Below are positions 26,401 to 34,164 of a stretch of DNA of 64,000 bases, piece after piece. The stretch covers positions 1 to 64,000 of the forward strand of contig NZ_OZ061316.1 in NCBI RefSeq assembly GCF_964063325.1, written 5' to 3'. The stretch's first letter is position 1, and each line of letters opens with the position of its first letter. The notes below the pieces were generated by a model. The model did no database searches. It was not told where the DNA came from and saw only the letters and a program-made list of their open reading frames with translations. The DNA is from Hafnia alvei (GTDB lineage Bacteria > Pseudomonadota > Gammaproteobacteria > Enterobacterales > Enterobacteriaceae). The position numbers and the translations under genes were made by a program.

Positions 26401-28463
26401 GCGCACTGGGCGGCGGGGCAGCTTACAACAGCACGACCGGTGCGTGGACCGCCCCGAGCTACACCGTGCAGGGAAGCAACTACAGCAACATCGGTGATGC
26501 CTTTGGCGGCGTTGACGGCAGCCTGACGGCGTTAACCAGCAGCATTTCAGAGGGAACCACCGGCGTGGTGCAGCGTACCGATACGGCGAATAAAGCCGTC
26601 CTGACCGCGGCCAACGGCACCGCCGCCGCCCCCGGAGAGACGCAGACGCTGGGCAATCTGACGGCAGGCAATCTGGCGGCAGACTCCACCGACGCGGTAA
26701 ACGGCAGTCAGCTGTTTGCCACCAATACCAATGTGGGCACGAATGCCACGAACTTAGCCAATCTAGGCACCAGTACCGCCAGCGCACTGGGCGGCGGGGC
26801 AGCTTACAACAGCACGACCGGTGCGTGGACCGCCCCGAGCTACACCGTGCAGGGAAGCAACTACAGCAACATCGGTGATGCCTTTGGCGGCGTTGACGGC
26901 AGCCTGACGGCGTTAACCAGCAGCATTTCAGAGGGAACCACCGGCGTGGTGCAGCGTACCGATACGGCGAATAAAGCCGTCCTGACCGCGGCCAACGGCA
27001 CCGCCGCCGCCCCCGGAGAGACGCAGACGCTGGGCAATCTGACGGCAGGCAATCTGGCGGCAGACTCCACTGACGCGGTAAACGGCAGTCAGCTGTTTGC
27101 CACCAATACTAATGTGGGCACGAATGCCACGAACTTAGCCAATCTAGGCACCAGTACCGCCAGCGCACTGGGCGGCGGGGCAGCTTACAACAGCACGACC
27201 GGTGCGTGGACCGCCCCGAGCTACACCGTGCAGGGAAGCAACTACAGCAACATCGGTGATGCCTTTGGCGGCGTTGACCGCAACCTGACGGCGCTTAACA
27301 ATAGCGTGTCGTCCGGAAGCACTGGGGTAGTGCAGCGTACCGGTACGGCTAACGTCGCGACCTTAACCGCAGCCGGTGGAACAGCCTCTGCGCCGGGAGA
27401 GGCCCAGACGCTAACTAATCTGGCTGAGGGGAAACTGACCGCGGATTCAACGGATGCCGTTAACGGCAGCCAGTTATATGCTGTAGCTGACCAAGTGTCT
27501 AAAAACACTACCGACATTGCTGGCCTAACCACCATTGTTAACAATGCGACCGAGAGCAATTTGGTGAAACAGAGCAGTGACGATAACAGCATTACTATCG
27601 GCTCCAGCAAGGCGGGTACAACCGTGTCAGTCGCGGGTACAGAGGGTAACCGAACCCTAAGCGGCGTGGCCGACGGAGTTGCAGCCAATGATGCCGCCAC
27701 GGTGGGACAATTGCAGGGGGTAATGGGCAATATCAGTAGCCGAGATGATACTGGTTTGGGCGTGGCGAAAGCGACTGGTCAAAACGGATTAGCAGTCGGT
27801 GCGGGTTCGGTGGCTTCGGGTGATTTCAGCACGGCTAGTGGTGCGGGCGCGCAGGCTACGGCAGCTAACAGTAGCGCCAGTGGTAGTGGTGCCAAAGCAA
27901 CGGCTGTGAATGCGACCGCGCTCGGCCAGGGGGCTACAGCCTCAGGGGCGAGTACGCTAGCGGCAGGACAGGGTAGTAGCGCTACGGGTTCACAGACTGT
28001 CGCATTAGGTGCGGGTAGTCATGCTAGCGGTGCTCAGTCTGTGGCGTTGGGCTATGGTTCAGTGGCGGATAGGGACAACAGCGTTTCAGTTGGTAGCGTA
28101 GGTCACGAACGTCAGGTAACCAATGTCGCCGCGGGTACGGCTAGAACCGACGCTGCCAACGTGGGTCAGGTCAATGACGCTTTCCAGAGTTTAGGCAAAA
28201 GCGTTAACAAAAAGATTAATGATCTGGATGATAAGCTGACCGGCGGGATAGCCTCGGCGATGGCGATGTCGGGTATTCCTCAGGCGTATCAACCTAACTC
28301 AAGTTTGGTTGGTGCCTCGGCTTCGACGTATAACGGTCAGTCAGCTATTTCGGTCGGTGTCTCTAAAACATCTGAAGATGGAACGTGGATTTTTAAAGTC
28401 AACGGCAGTGGTAATACCCAGAGTGACTTTGGTGCCTCAGTGGGGGTTGGGTACCAGTGGTAA
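23454..28463 (+). CDS. Trimeric autotransporter adhesin (YadA/SadA class)
   Basis: 1669 residues from ATG 23454, which has AAGGG 10 bases upstream; the earlier ATG 23445 is only 1 base from that site. A long signal region ends near NAFAEA. The head has YadA-type repeats (SIAIGSSATANASGQAALAV, ATAIGRDASAAATNALALG). Then come nine copies of a 127-residue stalk unit that ends in the neck motif DSTDAVNGSQLFA. A second head-like region (GSVASGDFSTASGAGAQA..., VALGAGSHASGAQSVALGYG) is followed by a neck (RQVTNVAAGTARTDAANVGQ) and a C-terminal YadA anchor ending in SDFGASVGVGYQW. Mediates attachment or autoaggregation. No break in frame. Confidence 0.95.
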   Translation: MSISKRLTNSRRAGVVSLFSVKKNKLSLLVNEVILLSLCGCGNAFAEATLSDGSIKVISIQASSGVASSSGPGSIAIGSSATANASGQAALAVGYLASANGSGATAIGRDASAAATNALALGNGASSTLANSVALGSNSTASAVSNTTANTVANSFISGKTLSVVQAPTNGVVAIGNRQIQGVADGQLSSTSTDAVNGAQLYQVTSGLNSNINAFGSSTASALGGGAAYNSTTGAWTAPSYTVQGSSYSNVGSALGGVDSSLTSLSNSIASGGTGVVQRTATSNVATLTAIGGTATTPGTAQKLTNLAAGNLAADSTDAVNGSQLFATNTNVGTNATNLANLGTSTASALGGGAAYNSTTGAWTAPSYTVQGSNYSNIGDAFGGVDGSLTALTSSISEGTTGVVQRTDTANKAVLTAANGTAAAPGETQTLGNLTAGNLAADSTDAVNGSQLFATNTKVGTNATNLANLGTSTASALGGGAAYNSTTGAWTAPSYTVQGSNYSNIGDAFGGVDGSLTALTSSISEGTTGVVQRTDTANKAVLTAANGTAAAPGETQTLGNLTAGNLAADSTDAVNGSQLFATNTKVGTNATNLANLGTSTASALGGGAAYNSTTGAWTAPSYTVQGSNYSNIGDAFGGVDGSLTALTSSISEGTTGVVQRTDTANKAVLTAANGTAAAPGETQTLGNLTAGNLAADSTDAVNGSQLFATNTKVGTNATNLANLGTSTASALGGGAAYNSTTGAWTAPSYTVQGSNYSNIGDAFGGVDGSLTALTSSISEGTTGVVQRTDTANKAVLTAANGTAAAPGETQTLGNLTAGNLAADSTDAVNGSQLFATNTKVGTNATNLANLGTSTASALGGGAAYNSTTGAWTAPSYTVQGSNYSNIGDAFGGVDGSLTALTSSISEGTTGVVQRTDTANKAVLTAANGTAAAPGETQTLGNLTAGNLAADSTDAVNGSQLFATNTNVGTNATNLANLGTSTASALGGGAAYNSTTGAWTAPSYTVQGSNYSNIGDAFGGVDGSLTALTSSISEGTTGVVQRTDTANKAVLTAANGTAAAPGETQTLGNLTAGNLAADSTDAVNGSQLFATNTNVGTNATNLANLGTSTASALGGGAAYNSTTGAWTAPSYTVQGSNYSNIGDAFGGVDGSLTALTSSISEGTTGVVQRTDTANKAVLTAANGTAAAPGETQTLGNLTAGNLAADSTDAVNGSQLFATNTNVGTNATNLANLGTSTASALGGGAAYNSTTGAWTAPSYTVQGSNYSNIGDAFGGVDRNLTALNNSVSSGSTGVVQRTGTANVATLTAAGGTASAPGEAQTLTNLAEGKLTADSTDAVNGSQLYAVADQVSKNTTDIAGLTTIVNNATESNLVKQSSDDNSITIGSSKAGTTVSVAGTEGNRTLSGVADGVAANDAATVGQLQGVMGNISSRDDTGLGVAKATGQNGLAVGAGSVASGDFSTASGAGAQATAANSSASGSGAKATAVNATALGQGATASGASTLAAGQGSSATGSQTVALGAGSHASGAQSVALGYGSVADRDNSVSVGSVGHERQVTNVAAGTARTDAANVGQVNDAFQSLGKSVNKKINDLDDKLTGGIASAMAMSGIPQAYQPNSSLVGASASTYNGQSAISVGVSKTSEDGTWIFKVNGSGNTQSDFGASVGVGYQW
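24480..27146 (+). repeat. Seven tandem 381-bp repeats in the adhesin stalk
   Basis: Seven almost identical units begin at about 24480, 24861, 25242, 25623, 26004, 26385 and 26766 (spacing 381). Divergent relatives flank them at about 24099-24479 and 27147-27500. Each encodes 127 residues starting LGTSTASALGGGAAY. Unit variants differ by a few silent or conservative sites, such as NTKVG in early units and NTNVG in later ones. Expansion or contraction by recombination would change stalk length in frame. Confidence 0.95.
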
Positions 28464-28515
28464 GACGGTTCACCCACTCGCCATGACACCTGACATATTC
28501 ACTTTGGGTTAGACG

Positions 28516-28541
28516 AACGGGCGGCTCATAGGTCGCCCGTT
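28516..28541 (+). terminator. Hairpin after the trimeric autotransporter gene
   Basis: Perfect 8-bp stem AACGGGCG / CGCCCGTT with a 10-base loop, 53 bases after the adhesin stop. The downstream T-run is weak (ATCTCATTA), so it is a probable but not ideal intrinsic terminator. Confidence 0.6.
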
Positions 28542-28640
28542 ATCTCATTAACGCTGTGCCACTCGCATTAAAGTGTCGATAAAAAGGGTGTGCAAGGCCG
28601 ACCGAGAGGAGCGCTTGGTACATCAGAGGATATCCTGACC

Positions 28641-29396
28641 ATGAAGAACGTTACGATGGATAAATTAAATATCACCACGCTTGTGCCTGAGGGCAATTAT
28701 GCACCTTACTTTCAAGAGGTCTCGGTCATTTCATCATGTACCTATACGTCTCAAGGTTTGGTTTATTTGTGTCAGAGCGTTAAGTGCGTCGCTCGCCCTT
28801 ACCTGATTGACTTTTTTTCCGCTAACTATTTACCTAAAGACAGCGCCACACTGACGAGTAAAAAGTTCTTTACTCCCTATCATCACTATGTCGTCCATGT
28901 ATCCATGGGACAGGAAACGATGTTTGCTGACTTGATGGCACTTATTGTCATTACTAATAATCTACCGTTAACTAGCACGATTACGGTATTGAGCGAGCTG
29001 CCGCCAGATTTTATTTATCACACGCTCCACCTCAATCTGCATAAGCGGATTACCCTTACAAAATGTCGATGGATGTGTGCCAAAAGCCCGCTGTCGTATA
29101 TCAGCGCAACGATACCCTGCCCATCTCGTCACTCTACGGCGGTTATGTTGGAAAGGGGGGGGAGGAAGACGGCCGAAAACAGCCGTCATGCCGGTCTAAC
29201 ATGCATTGAAATCAATGTGTTAAAACTGTTTTTTCGCCACCCTCATCCGGGAAGAAGGAATGTGAAAATGAGAAGTAAACAATTCCACCATCATAAACTC
29301 TCTGGGCTCAGAAAACTGTCACAGCTTCCAGGCAAAGAAGGGCAAGTGTTTGCTGGATTAATTCATTCAAAAAAAAAGTCTCCATGCATCCTTTAG
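28641..29396 (+). CDS. LuxR/RcsB-type transcriptional regulator
   Basis: 251 residues from ATG 28641, with AGAGGA 10 bases upstream; an in-frame start at 28590 would be 17 residues longer. The N-terminal half has no clear phospho-acceptor motif. The C-terminal third (LTCIEINVLKLFFRHPHPGR, RSKQFHHHKLSGLRKLSQ) fits the LuxR helix-turn-helix consensus LTxxE...VL, SxKxxxxHKxxxxRKL. A G8 run (29155-29162) and an A9 run near the 3' end lie within the gene. The 3' end overlaps the EAL gene start by 13 bases, so the two are co-translated. The pairing resembles Klebsiella MrkI-MrkJ, which control fimbriae through c-di-GMP. The segment between about 150 and 190 is unusually basic and cysteine-rich and could reflect a compensated frameshift. 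Confidence 0.65.
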   Translation: MKNVTMDKLNITTLVPEGNYAPYFQEVSVISSCTYTSQGLVYLCQSVKCVARPYLIDFFSANYLPKDSATLTSKKFFTPYHHYVVHVSMGQETMFADLMALIVITNNLPLTSTITVLSELPPDFIYHTLHLNLHKRITLTKCRWMCAKSPLSYISATIPCPSRHSTAVMLERGGRKTAENSRHAGLTCIEINVLKLFFRHPHPGRRNVKMRSKQFHHHKLSGLRKLSQLPGKEGQVFAGLIHSKKKSPCIL

Positions 29397-30121
29397 TTAG
29401 CGAGTCAGAGGCTTTTAAGGCATTAGCGGATGGCGCTATCTTTCCATTTTATCAACCAGTCGTGAACAGAGATAAACATATCCTAGGTTATGAGTTGTTG
29501 ATGCGCTGGCAGATAGGGGATGACATTCTTTCACCTGCAGCGTTTATGGCGAACTTTCATTCTAGCCGGCTGTGGCAGCAACTCACGGAAATGATGGTGC
29601 ATTCAGCGATTAATACAATTCTCCACTTTCGAGGTAGCATCACTTTTGCTGTCAACCTACCGGATTGCCTACTTTACGAGGATTGGATTGAACATATTAT
29701 GGGGAAGGCACGATATCGTTTAGTGGACAAAGCTTTGATGTCACGCTTAGTGTTTGAGATTAGCGAGCAATCCATACTTACCGATCTATCCGAGGGCGCG
29801 AGGGCAATCGCCCTGCTGCGGGAGAATGGATGCCGTGTATATCTGGATGATTGCTTTGGGGAGACGAGCGTTATCTTTCCCGTGAAAAATATCCCGCTCG
29901 ACGGATTTAAGATAGATAAAAGCATTGCCGACACTTTTCAGAACAACACTTATCATGAACATTTGATACGGTCGCTGATTTATTTCTGCTGTCTGAACCA
30001 GACAATTTGCATTGCAGAAGGCGTCGATGTTCAGGATAAATTTGAGGCGCTGGCGGCGCTCGGTATCAACGCTTTTCAGGGGTATCTGATAGGAAAGCCG
30101 GAGATGCTGAGTTTTGATTAG
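29384..30121 (+). CDS. EAL-domain c-di-GMP phosphodiesterase
   Basis: 245 residues, a stand-alone EAL domain like YhjH/PdeH or MrkJ. Key positions are visible: the EAL signature as GYELLMR, an asparagine in FAVNLP, E in VFEISE, the DDCFG metal-binding pair, K in FKIDKS, E in IAEGVD and QGYLIGKP. All catalytic residues appear present, so I expect active hydrolysis of c-di-GMP to pGpG. It is translationally linked to the LuxR-type gene upstream and lies next to an adhesin, so local control of attachment is a reasonable inference. Confidence 0.9.
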   Translation: MHPLVSESEAFKALADGAIFPFYQPVVNRDKHILGYELLMRWQIGDDILSPAAFMANFHSSRLWQQLTEMMVHSAINTILHFRGSITFAVNLPDCLLYEDWIEHIMGKARYRLVDKALMSRLVFEISEQSILTDLSEGARAIALLRENGCRVYLDDCFGETSVIFPVKNIPLDGFKIDKSIADTFQNNTYHEHLIRSLIYFCCLNQTICIAEGVDVQDKFEALAALGINAFQGYLIGKPEMLSFD

Positions 30122-30188
30122 AAGCCCTGAGATTGACGAAAAATGGCGTTGTCGCATTCACAGCAGAGGTCGCCAAAAGGTATACCGC

Positions 30189-30470
30189 TCATTCGTATTT
30201 ATTTCTATATATGAATGGATCTAAAGTCCAAGTGTTATTTTTTTTGCAAAAATCAATGTGGTTTTTACAATTGAACTTAATGATTATTTTGCTTCTAAAC
30301 CTATAAGCATTTTTTGGATGTATATCTAAAATAGATGATATTGTATGTATGTCTTTCCCTTCAGATAACTTGTGCCTCACGATATGTCAGGAGGGTAATG
30401 GGAAAGTCAAATTTATCACTTGAGTACATAAAAATATTATTAACGGAAATTAAAAAAATCAGGTAACGAT
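30189..30470 (-). pseudogene. LuxR-family regulator remnant
   Basis: The minus-strand C-terminal part (EGKDIHTISSILDIHPKNAY, RFRSKIIIKFNCKNHIDFCK) is clearly paralogous to the intact regulator at 54294-54827 (EGKSIYSISSILQINPKTTY). Upstream the frame LTYREAQVI is followed directly by a stop because about 10 bases (coding SLIM-like residues) are missing. Further 5' sequence has been removed or replaced next to the IS66 left end at 30476. Non-functional. Confidence 0.75.
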
Positions 30471-30505
30471 TGAAAGTAAGCGGCTCATCTGAACCGTATT
30501 GACGT

Positions 30506-32077
30506 TTATTCAGCAGTCAGGTCGATTTTCCATGGCAGCAGATCACGAACCCGATTAACTGGCCAGTCCTGGATATGGCCAATGACATACCGAAGCCATG
30601 CCTCCGGATCCACGTTGTTTAGCCGACAGGTACCGATCAGCGAGTACAGGATTGCTGCCCGTTCACCACCGCTGTCTGACCCTGCGAACAACCAGTTTTT
30701 TCGCCCCAGAGCGACACCACGCAGCGCGTTCTCTGCGATGTTATTGTCGATTTCCGCCCAGCCGTTACTGCAGTACTGGTTCAGCGCATCCCACTGTTTC
30801 AGCAGATAGGCGAACGCCTTCGCCGTATCTGAGTGGCGCGACAGCACCTTCATCTGTGCCTGTATCCAGTCGTACAGCGACTGCATCACCGGCACGGTTC
30901 TGGCTTTTCTGACCGCCAGCCTTGCATCCGCCGGGCTGCCGCGGATCTCCGCTTCGATGGCGTACAGCTCACCGATACGTTTCAGTGCTTCAGTCGTCAT
31001 ATCGGTGGGGATGCGGGCGTGGACGTCGTGGATTTTCCGGCGGGCGTGTGCCATACACGCCGCTTCGGTTATGCGCCCATCCTCGTAAAGCGCATTGTAG
31101 CCACCATACGCATCGGCCTGCAGGATACCGCTGTATCTAGCCAGATGTTGTTGTGGATGAACACCTTTGCGGTCCGGTGAGTACGCGAACCAGACCGCCG
31201 GTGGCATCTGTGAACCCGCATTGCGGTCATTGCGCACGTACACCCACAACCGGGCCGTCCGGGTTTTGCCGCTGCCCGGCTCCTGTACCGGCACCGGGAT
31301 GTCATCGGTATGTACCTTCCCCGGCATCAGTACATACTGGCGCAGCAGATCCCAGAGCGGCTCCAGCAGTTCGCTCACCGCACCGGACCAACGTCCCAGC
31401 GTGGCACGACTCCGCTCCACGCCCTGTCGGCGGTATATTTCCGACTGCCGATAGTGAGGTGTGTGTTCCGCGAACTTCGCTGTGACGATGCGCGCCAGCA
31501 GACCGGGGCCGGCGTAGCTGCGCTCAATGGGTTTTGACGGCATGGAGGCCTGAACGATGTGGTCACACCGGCAGCAGGCCAGTTTTGGCCGCTGCGTTTC
31601 GATAACCTTAAAGGCGCTGCTGATGAGCTCCAGTTGCTGCGATATATCGCAGCCCAGCGGGCTGAGCTCCCCACCGCATGACGGGCAGGCCGTTTCCGCT
31701 GGCGGCAGCATGCAGGTTTCACGCGGAAGTGATGCTGGCAACGGTTTGCGGGCAGAAGACTGGCGCAGCGGCTGTGGTATAACCGGATCATGCTGCTCAC
31801 CCAGCACCTCCGCCATCTCTTCCTGCAGGGCAGTGATACGCTCCTGCGCCTCACACACCTGACGTTCCGTTTTCTGGCGCAGTTTTTCCGAGCTTTTGCC
31901 GAACTGCATACGCTGCAGTTTGACGACCAGGGCTTTCAGCCGGTTGATTTCACTGGCATAAGCCGCCACCCGCTGTGAGAGCACGCGGTTATACTCCGCC
32001 ATCTGGTGAAGGCTTTGCTGCTGAGCGTCCAGCAGTGCCCGAAGTCGGGCATTTTCGTCGAAGAGTGAGCGATCCAT
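30506..32077 (-). CDS. tnpC: IS66 transposase TnpC
   Basis: 523 residues. An N-terminal leucine-zipper region (LFDENARLRALLDAQQQSL) is followed by a zinc-finger CPSCGGELSPLG and CCRCDHI, then the DDE catalytic domain (VHTDDIPVPV, LQADAYGGYNALYEDG, WAEIDNNIAENALRGVALGRKNWLFAG). The C-terminal domain ends WPVNRVRDLLPWK. Full-length and open, so potentially active DDE transposase. Confidence 0.95.
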   Translation of the reverse strand: MDRSLFDENARLRALLDAQQQSLHQMAEYNRVLSQRVAAYASEINRLKALVVKLQRMQFGKSSEKLRQKTERQVCEAQERITALQEEMAEVLGEQHDPVIPQPLRQSSARKPLPASLPRETCMLPPAETACPSCGGELSPLGCDISQQLELISSAFKVIETQRPKLACCRCDHIVQASMPSKPIERSYAGPGLLARIVTAKFAEHTPHYRQSEIYRRQGVERSRATLGRWSGAVSELLEPLWDLLRQYVLMPGKVHTDDIPVPVQEPGSGKTRTARLWVYVRNDRNAGSQMPPAVWFAYSPDRKGVHPQQHLARYSGILQADAYGGYNALYEDGRITEAACMAHARRKIHDVHARIPTDMTTEALKRIGELYAIEAEIRGSPADARLAVRKARTVPVMQSLYDWIQAQMKVLSRHSDTAKAFAYLLKQWDALNQYCSNGWAEIDNNIAENALRGVALGRKNWLFAGSDSGGERAAILYSLIGTCRLNNVDPEAWLRYVIGHIQDWPVNRVRDLLPWKIDLTAE

Positions 32078-32096
32078 TCCCCTACATTACAGCAGG

Positions 32097-32444
32097 TTAT
32101 ATGCGTATTCCAGGGCGTTCTGTCCGTTGCGGATGTTTCCAGTTTATGCCTTCCAGCAGCATGGACAGCTGCGCCGGTGTCAGATGAACTTTGCCGTCAC
32201 GGGTCACCGGCCAGACGAAGCGTCCGCGCTCCAGGCGTTTGATGAACAGGCACAGGCCATCCTCATCGGCCCACAACACTTTAATCATGTCGCCACGGCG
32301 GCCACGAAAGATAAAGAGATGACCACTGAAAGGGTTGTCTTTCAGGATATTTTGCACTTTTGAGGCCAGTCCATTGAAGCCATTACGCATATCCGTTATA
32401 CCCGCGACTATCCAGATGCGTGTTCCTGCAGGCGGCGCGATCAC
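32097..32444 (-). CDS. tnpB: IS66 accessory protein TnpB
   Basis: 115 residues, with the typical IS66 Orf2 motifs GTRIWIVAGITDMRNGFNGLA, DPFSGHLFIFRGRRGDMIKVLWAD-like and GLCLFIKRLERGRFVWP. Required with TnpA for IS66 transposition, precise role unknown. The start overlaps the tnpA stop by 4 bases; tnpC follows after 19 bases. Confidence 0.95.
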   Translation of the reverse strand: MIAPPAGTRIWIVAGITDMRNGFNGLASKVQNILKDNPFSGHLFIFRGRRGDMIKVLWADEDGLCLFIKRLERGRFVWPVTRDGKVHLTPAQLSMLLEGINWKHPQRTERPGIRI

Positions 32445-33088
32445 AGAAGCGTTCCTTTCATTTCGGTGATGAGCATGCGAAGCAGTGCAGGCGTCAGCGA
32501 GCCGGAGATCCTTAGCGTACCGGCAGGCAATACCAGTTCACAACAATGACCTTCACCGGATGGCGACAACTGAATGGGAGGCCGGCACTCAGCGACTATG
32601 GCATTGCTGGTTTCAGACACCACGACAGGCAATATTGCTGCGGTATCTGTCGTGGCGACCAGTAAGCCTTTGCGGTAAAGATGACGCCAGTTGAACAGCA
32701 GATTGGCATTAATACCGTTCTCACGCGCCAGCAGTGCCACACTAACATCAGGTTGCAGAGAGCGTTCAACCAGGGCGATTTTGAATTCACGTGGGAAATT
32801 GGGCCGCCGCCGGTGTTTGCCAGAGGAGAGTGTTTCTGAGGGAACGGGAACGGCAATATCCGGGGCCAACGGTGAGGCAAGTAAACGTTGTGGATACAGG
32901 ATTTTTTCAAGTTTCCGGCAGGTCATGCTGCCTGGTACTGGCCAGGTCAGATCGTGCCTTCTAAAACGAATAAAGAGATCACAGACCGTACTTTTTGGGA
33001 TCCCAAGTCGTCGCCCGGCTTCAATTCGGGATAGATGCTCATCAAAATGTAATTGCAGTGCGTCGATTAACCATGTCCGGCGTTTCAC
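32441..33088 (-). CDS. tnpA: IS66 TnpA (helix-turn-helix protein)
   Basis: 215 residues. An N-terminal HTH-like part (DEHLSRIEAGRRLGIPKSTV) and a second helix-turn-helix of the Tnp-IS3/IS66 OrfA type (FPREFKIALVERSL...VSVALLARENGINANLLFNWRHLYRKG) precede a C-terminal segment ending LTPALLRMLITEMKG. Longer than the common 120-140-residue TnpA by its N-terminal HTH. First gene of the element; stop overlaps tnpB. Confidence 0.88.
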   Translation of the reverse strand: MKRRTWLIDALQLHFDEHLSRIEAGRRLGIPKSTVCDLFIRFRRHDLTWPVPGSMTCRKLEKILYPQRLLASPLAPDIAVPVPSETLSSGKHRRRPNFPREFKIALVERSLQPDVSVALLARENGINANLLFNWRHLYRKGLLVATTDTAAILPVVVSETSNAIVAECRPPIQLSPSGEGHCCELVLPAGTLRISGSLTPALLRMLITEMKGTLL

Positions 33089-33173
33089 AGGATAGTGTCC
33101 ATTAAAAAAATGATGGGCACTATTTTTCCTGAACCGGAGGCTCCCGAACAGACGGTCTAGATGAGTCGCTTAC

Positions 33174-34007
33174 GTTAAAAATAGTTACCCTTCATTCTTT
33201 GATAAAATCTCAATGCTGTCTCTGTATTTGCTTCTGGTGTTTATGGGGGCCACGGTTGGTGGGATCCCTGATATTAAGGGGCAACTCTCCGTCGCGGGCT
33301 TTAATGATCTGATCATTGCGTCAGATACATCGGTGATAACCTTTATTACCCTGGTCGCTGTAGGCAAGCTGAGTGGAGAAAAACGGCCTCCCCGTAATGC
33401 TTCACACCTGCAGAACAGTCTTTCAAATCTGCTGTCAATTTTTCTTCCCACGCTCTCTCAGTTCATCACGGTGGCGGCCGGCTTTATACTGGGGTTAAAA
33501 GGGTTAATGCCCGACCTGGACGCAGACCACATTATCTCTTTGCTTCTGTATCTGTTGATATTTTCCGTCGCGGTAAAATTATCGTATTCGAATATTAGTA
33601 TAAAACGCGTGCTGTTAAATAAAACCAACCTGTGGCTAACGTTGGTCACGATATTGTCATCATTTATGGGAGCCGCGCTGGCATCATTGTTTATCAACGT
33701 ACCGCTCCATGAAGTTCTGGCGATCGGATCCGGTTTTGTATGGTATACCCTTTCTGGAACGCTGTTCACAAAAATGGGCAATCCTCTGTTAGGAACCGTG
33801 GCTTTCTTAAGCGAACTGTTTCGCGGGATATCTGCGCTGATGCTCATTCCGCTGATTTCGCGGTTCGGTTACAGCACCGCTACCATCGCTATATCCGGTT
33901 CAACGGCTCTTGATGTGACGCTGCCGGTTGCGCGACTTATATCCCTTTCTTCTATTACCTTTAAAGAGGCCTTTTGGCAGCGGAGAAAGGACAGTAGAAA
34001 AACTTAA
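33174..34007 (+). pseudogene. LysO-like lysine exporter, 5' end lost to IS66
   Basis: The open frame runs from the IS66 border without a stop (VKNSYPSFFDKIS, then ATG 33213) to 34007. The sequence matches the LysO (YbjE) membrane family: LLLVFMGATVGG, a conserved loop KRPPRN, TLVTILSSFMGAALASLFIN, AIGSGFVWYTLSGTLFTKMG, PLLGTVAFLSELFRGISALMLIPL and GSTALDVTLPVAR. About 20-40 N-terminal residues and the promoter appear missing. Product from ATG 33213 would lack the first helix; function doubtful. Confidence 0.75.
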
Positions 34008-34164
34008 CCACGGCGATTGACCTGATTTCATCGACTAATGACCTGTGAGCATGTCACGGCCCATCCCTTCCTCCTCTTATAGTAAAGCTACTCGCAGCCA
34101 CCCAGCCTGATTATGCTAAACGCAGTAGCTGGGCTTCAAATCTAATGAATCACTGGAGCAAATA

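Larger units (their letters stand above)
30476..33173 (-). mobile_element. IS66-family insertion sequence, apparently complete
   Basis: About 2.7 kb with imperfect inverted repeats: GTAAGCGGCTCATCTGAACC at the left end and, read inward, GTAAGCGACTCATCTAGACC at the right end. Contains tnpA, tnpB and tnpC in that order on the minus strand, all open. The 8-base flanks (GATTGAAA left, GTTAAAAA right) do not match, so the usual 8-bp target duplication is absent, pointing to a deletion or rearrangement next to the element. Confidence 0.93.

Noticed and set aside
24480..27146. Possible CRISPR-like or satellite array
   Set aside because: Units are long, contiguous and coding in a single frame with no spacers.
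24103..27730. Repeated minus-strand frames and a 273-codon tryptophan/cysteine-rich frame within the trimeric autotransporter gene
   Set aside because: They recur every 381 bases exactly as the repeats do and are shadows of them.
28968..29189. Minus-strand frame within the LuxR-type gene
   Set aside because: No ribosome site or family; shadow of the plus-strand gene.
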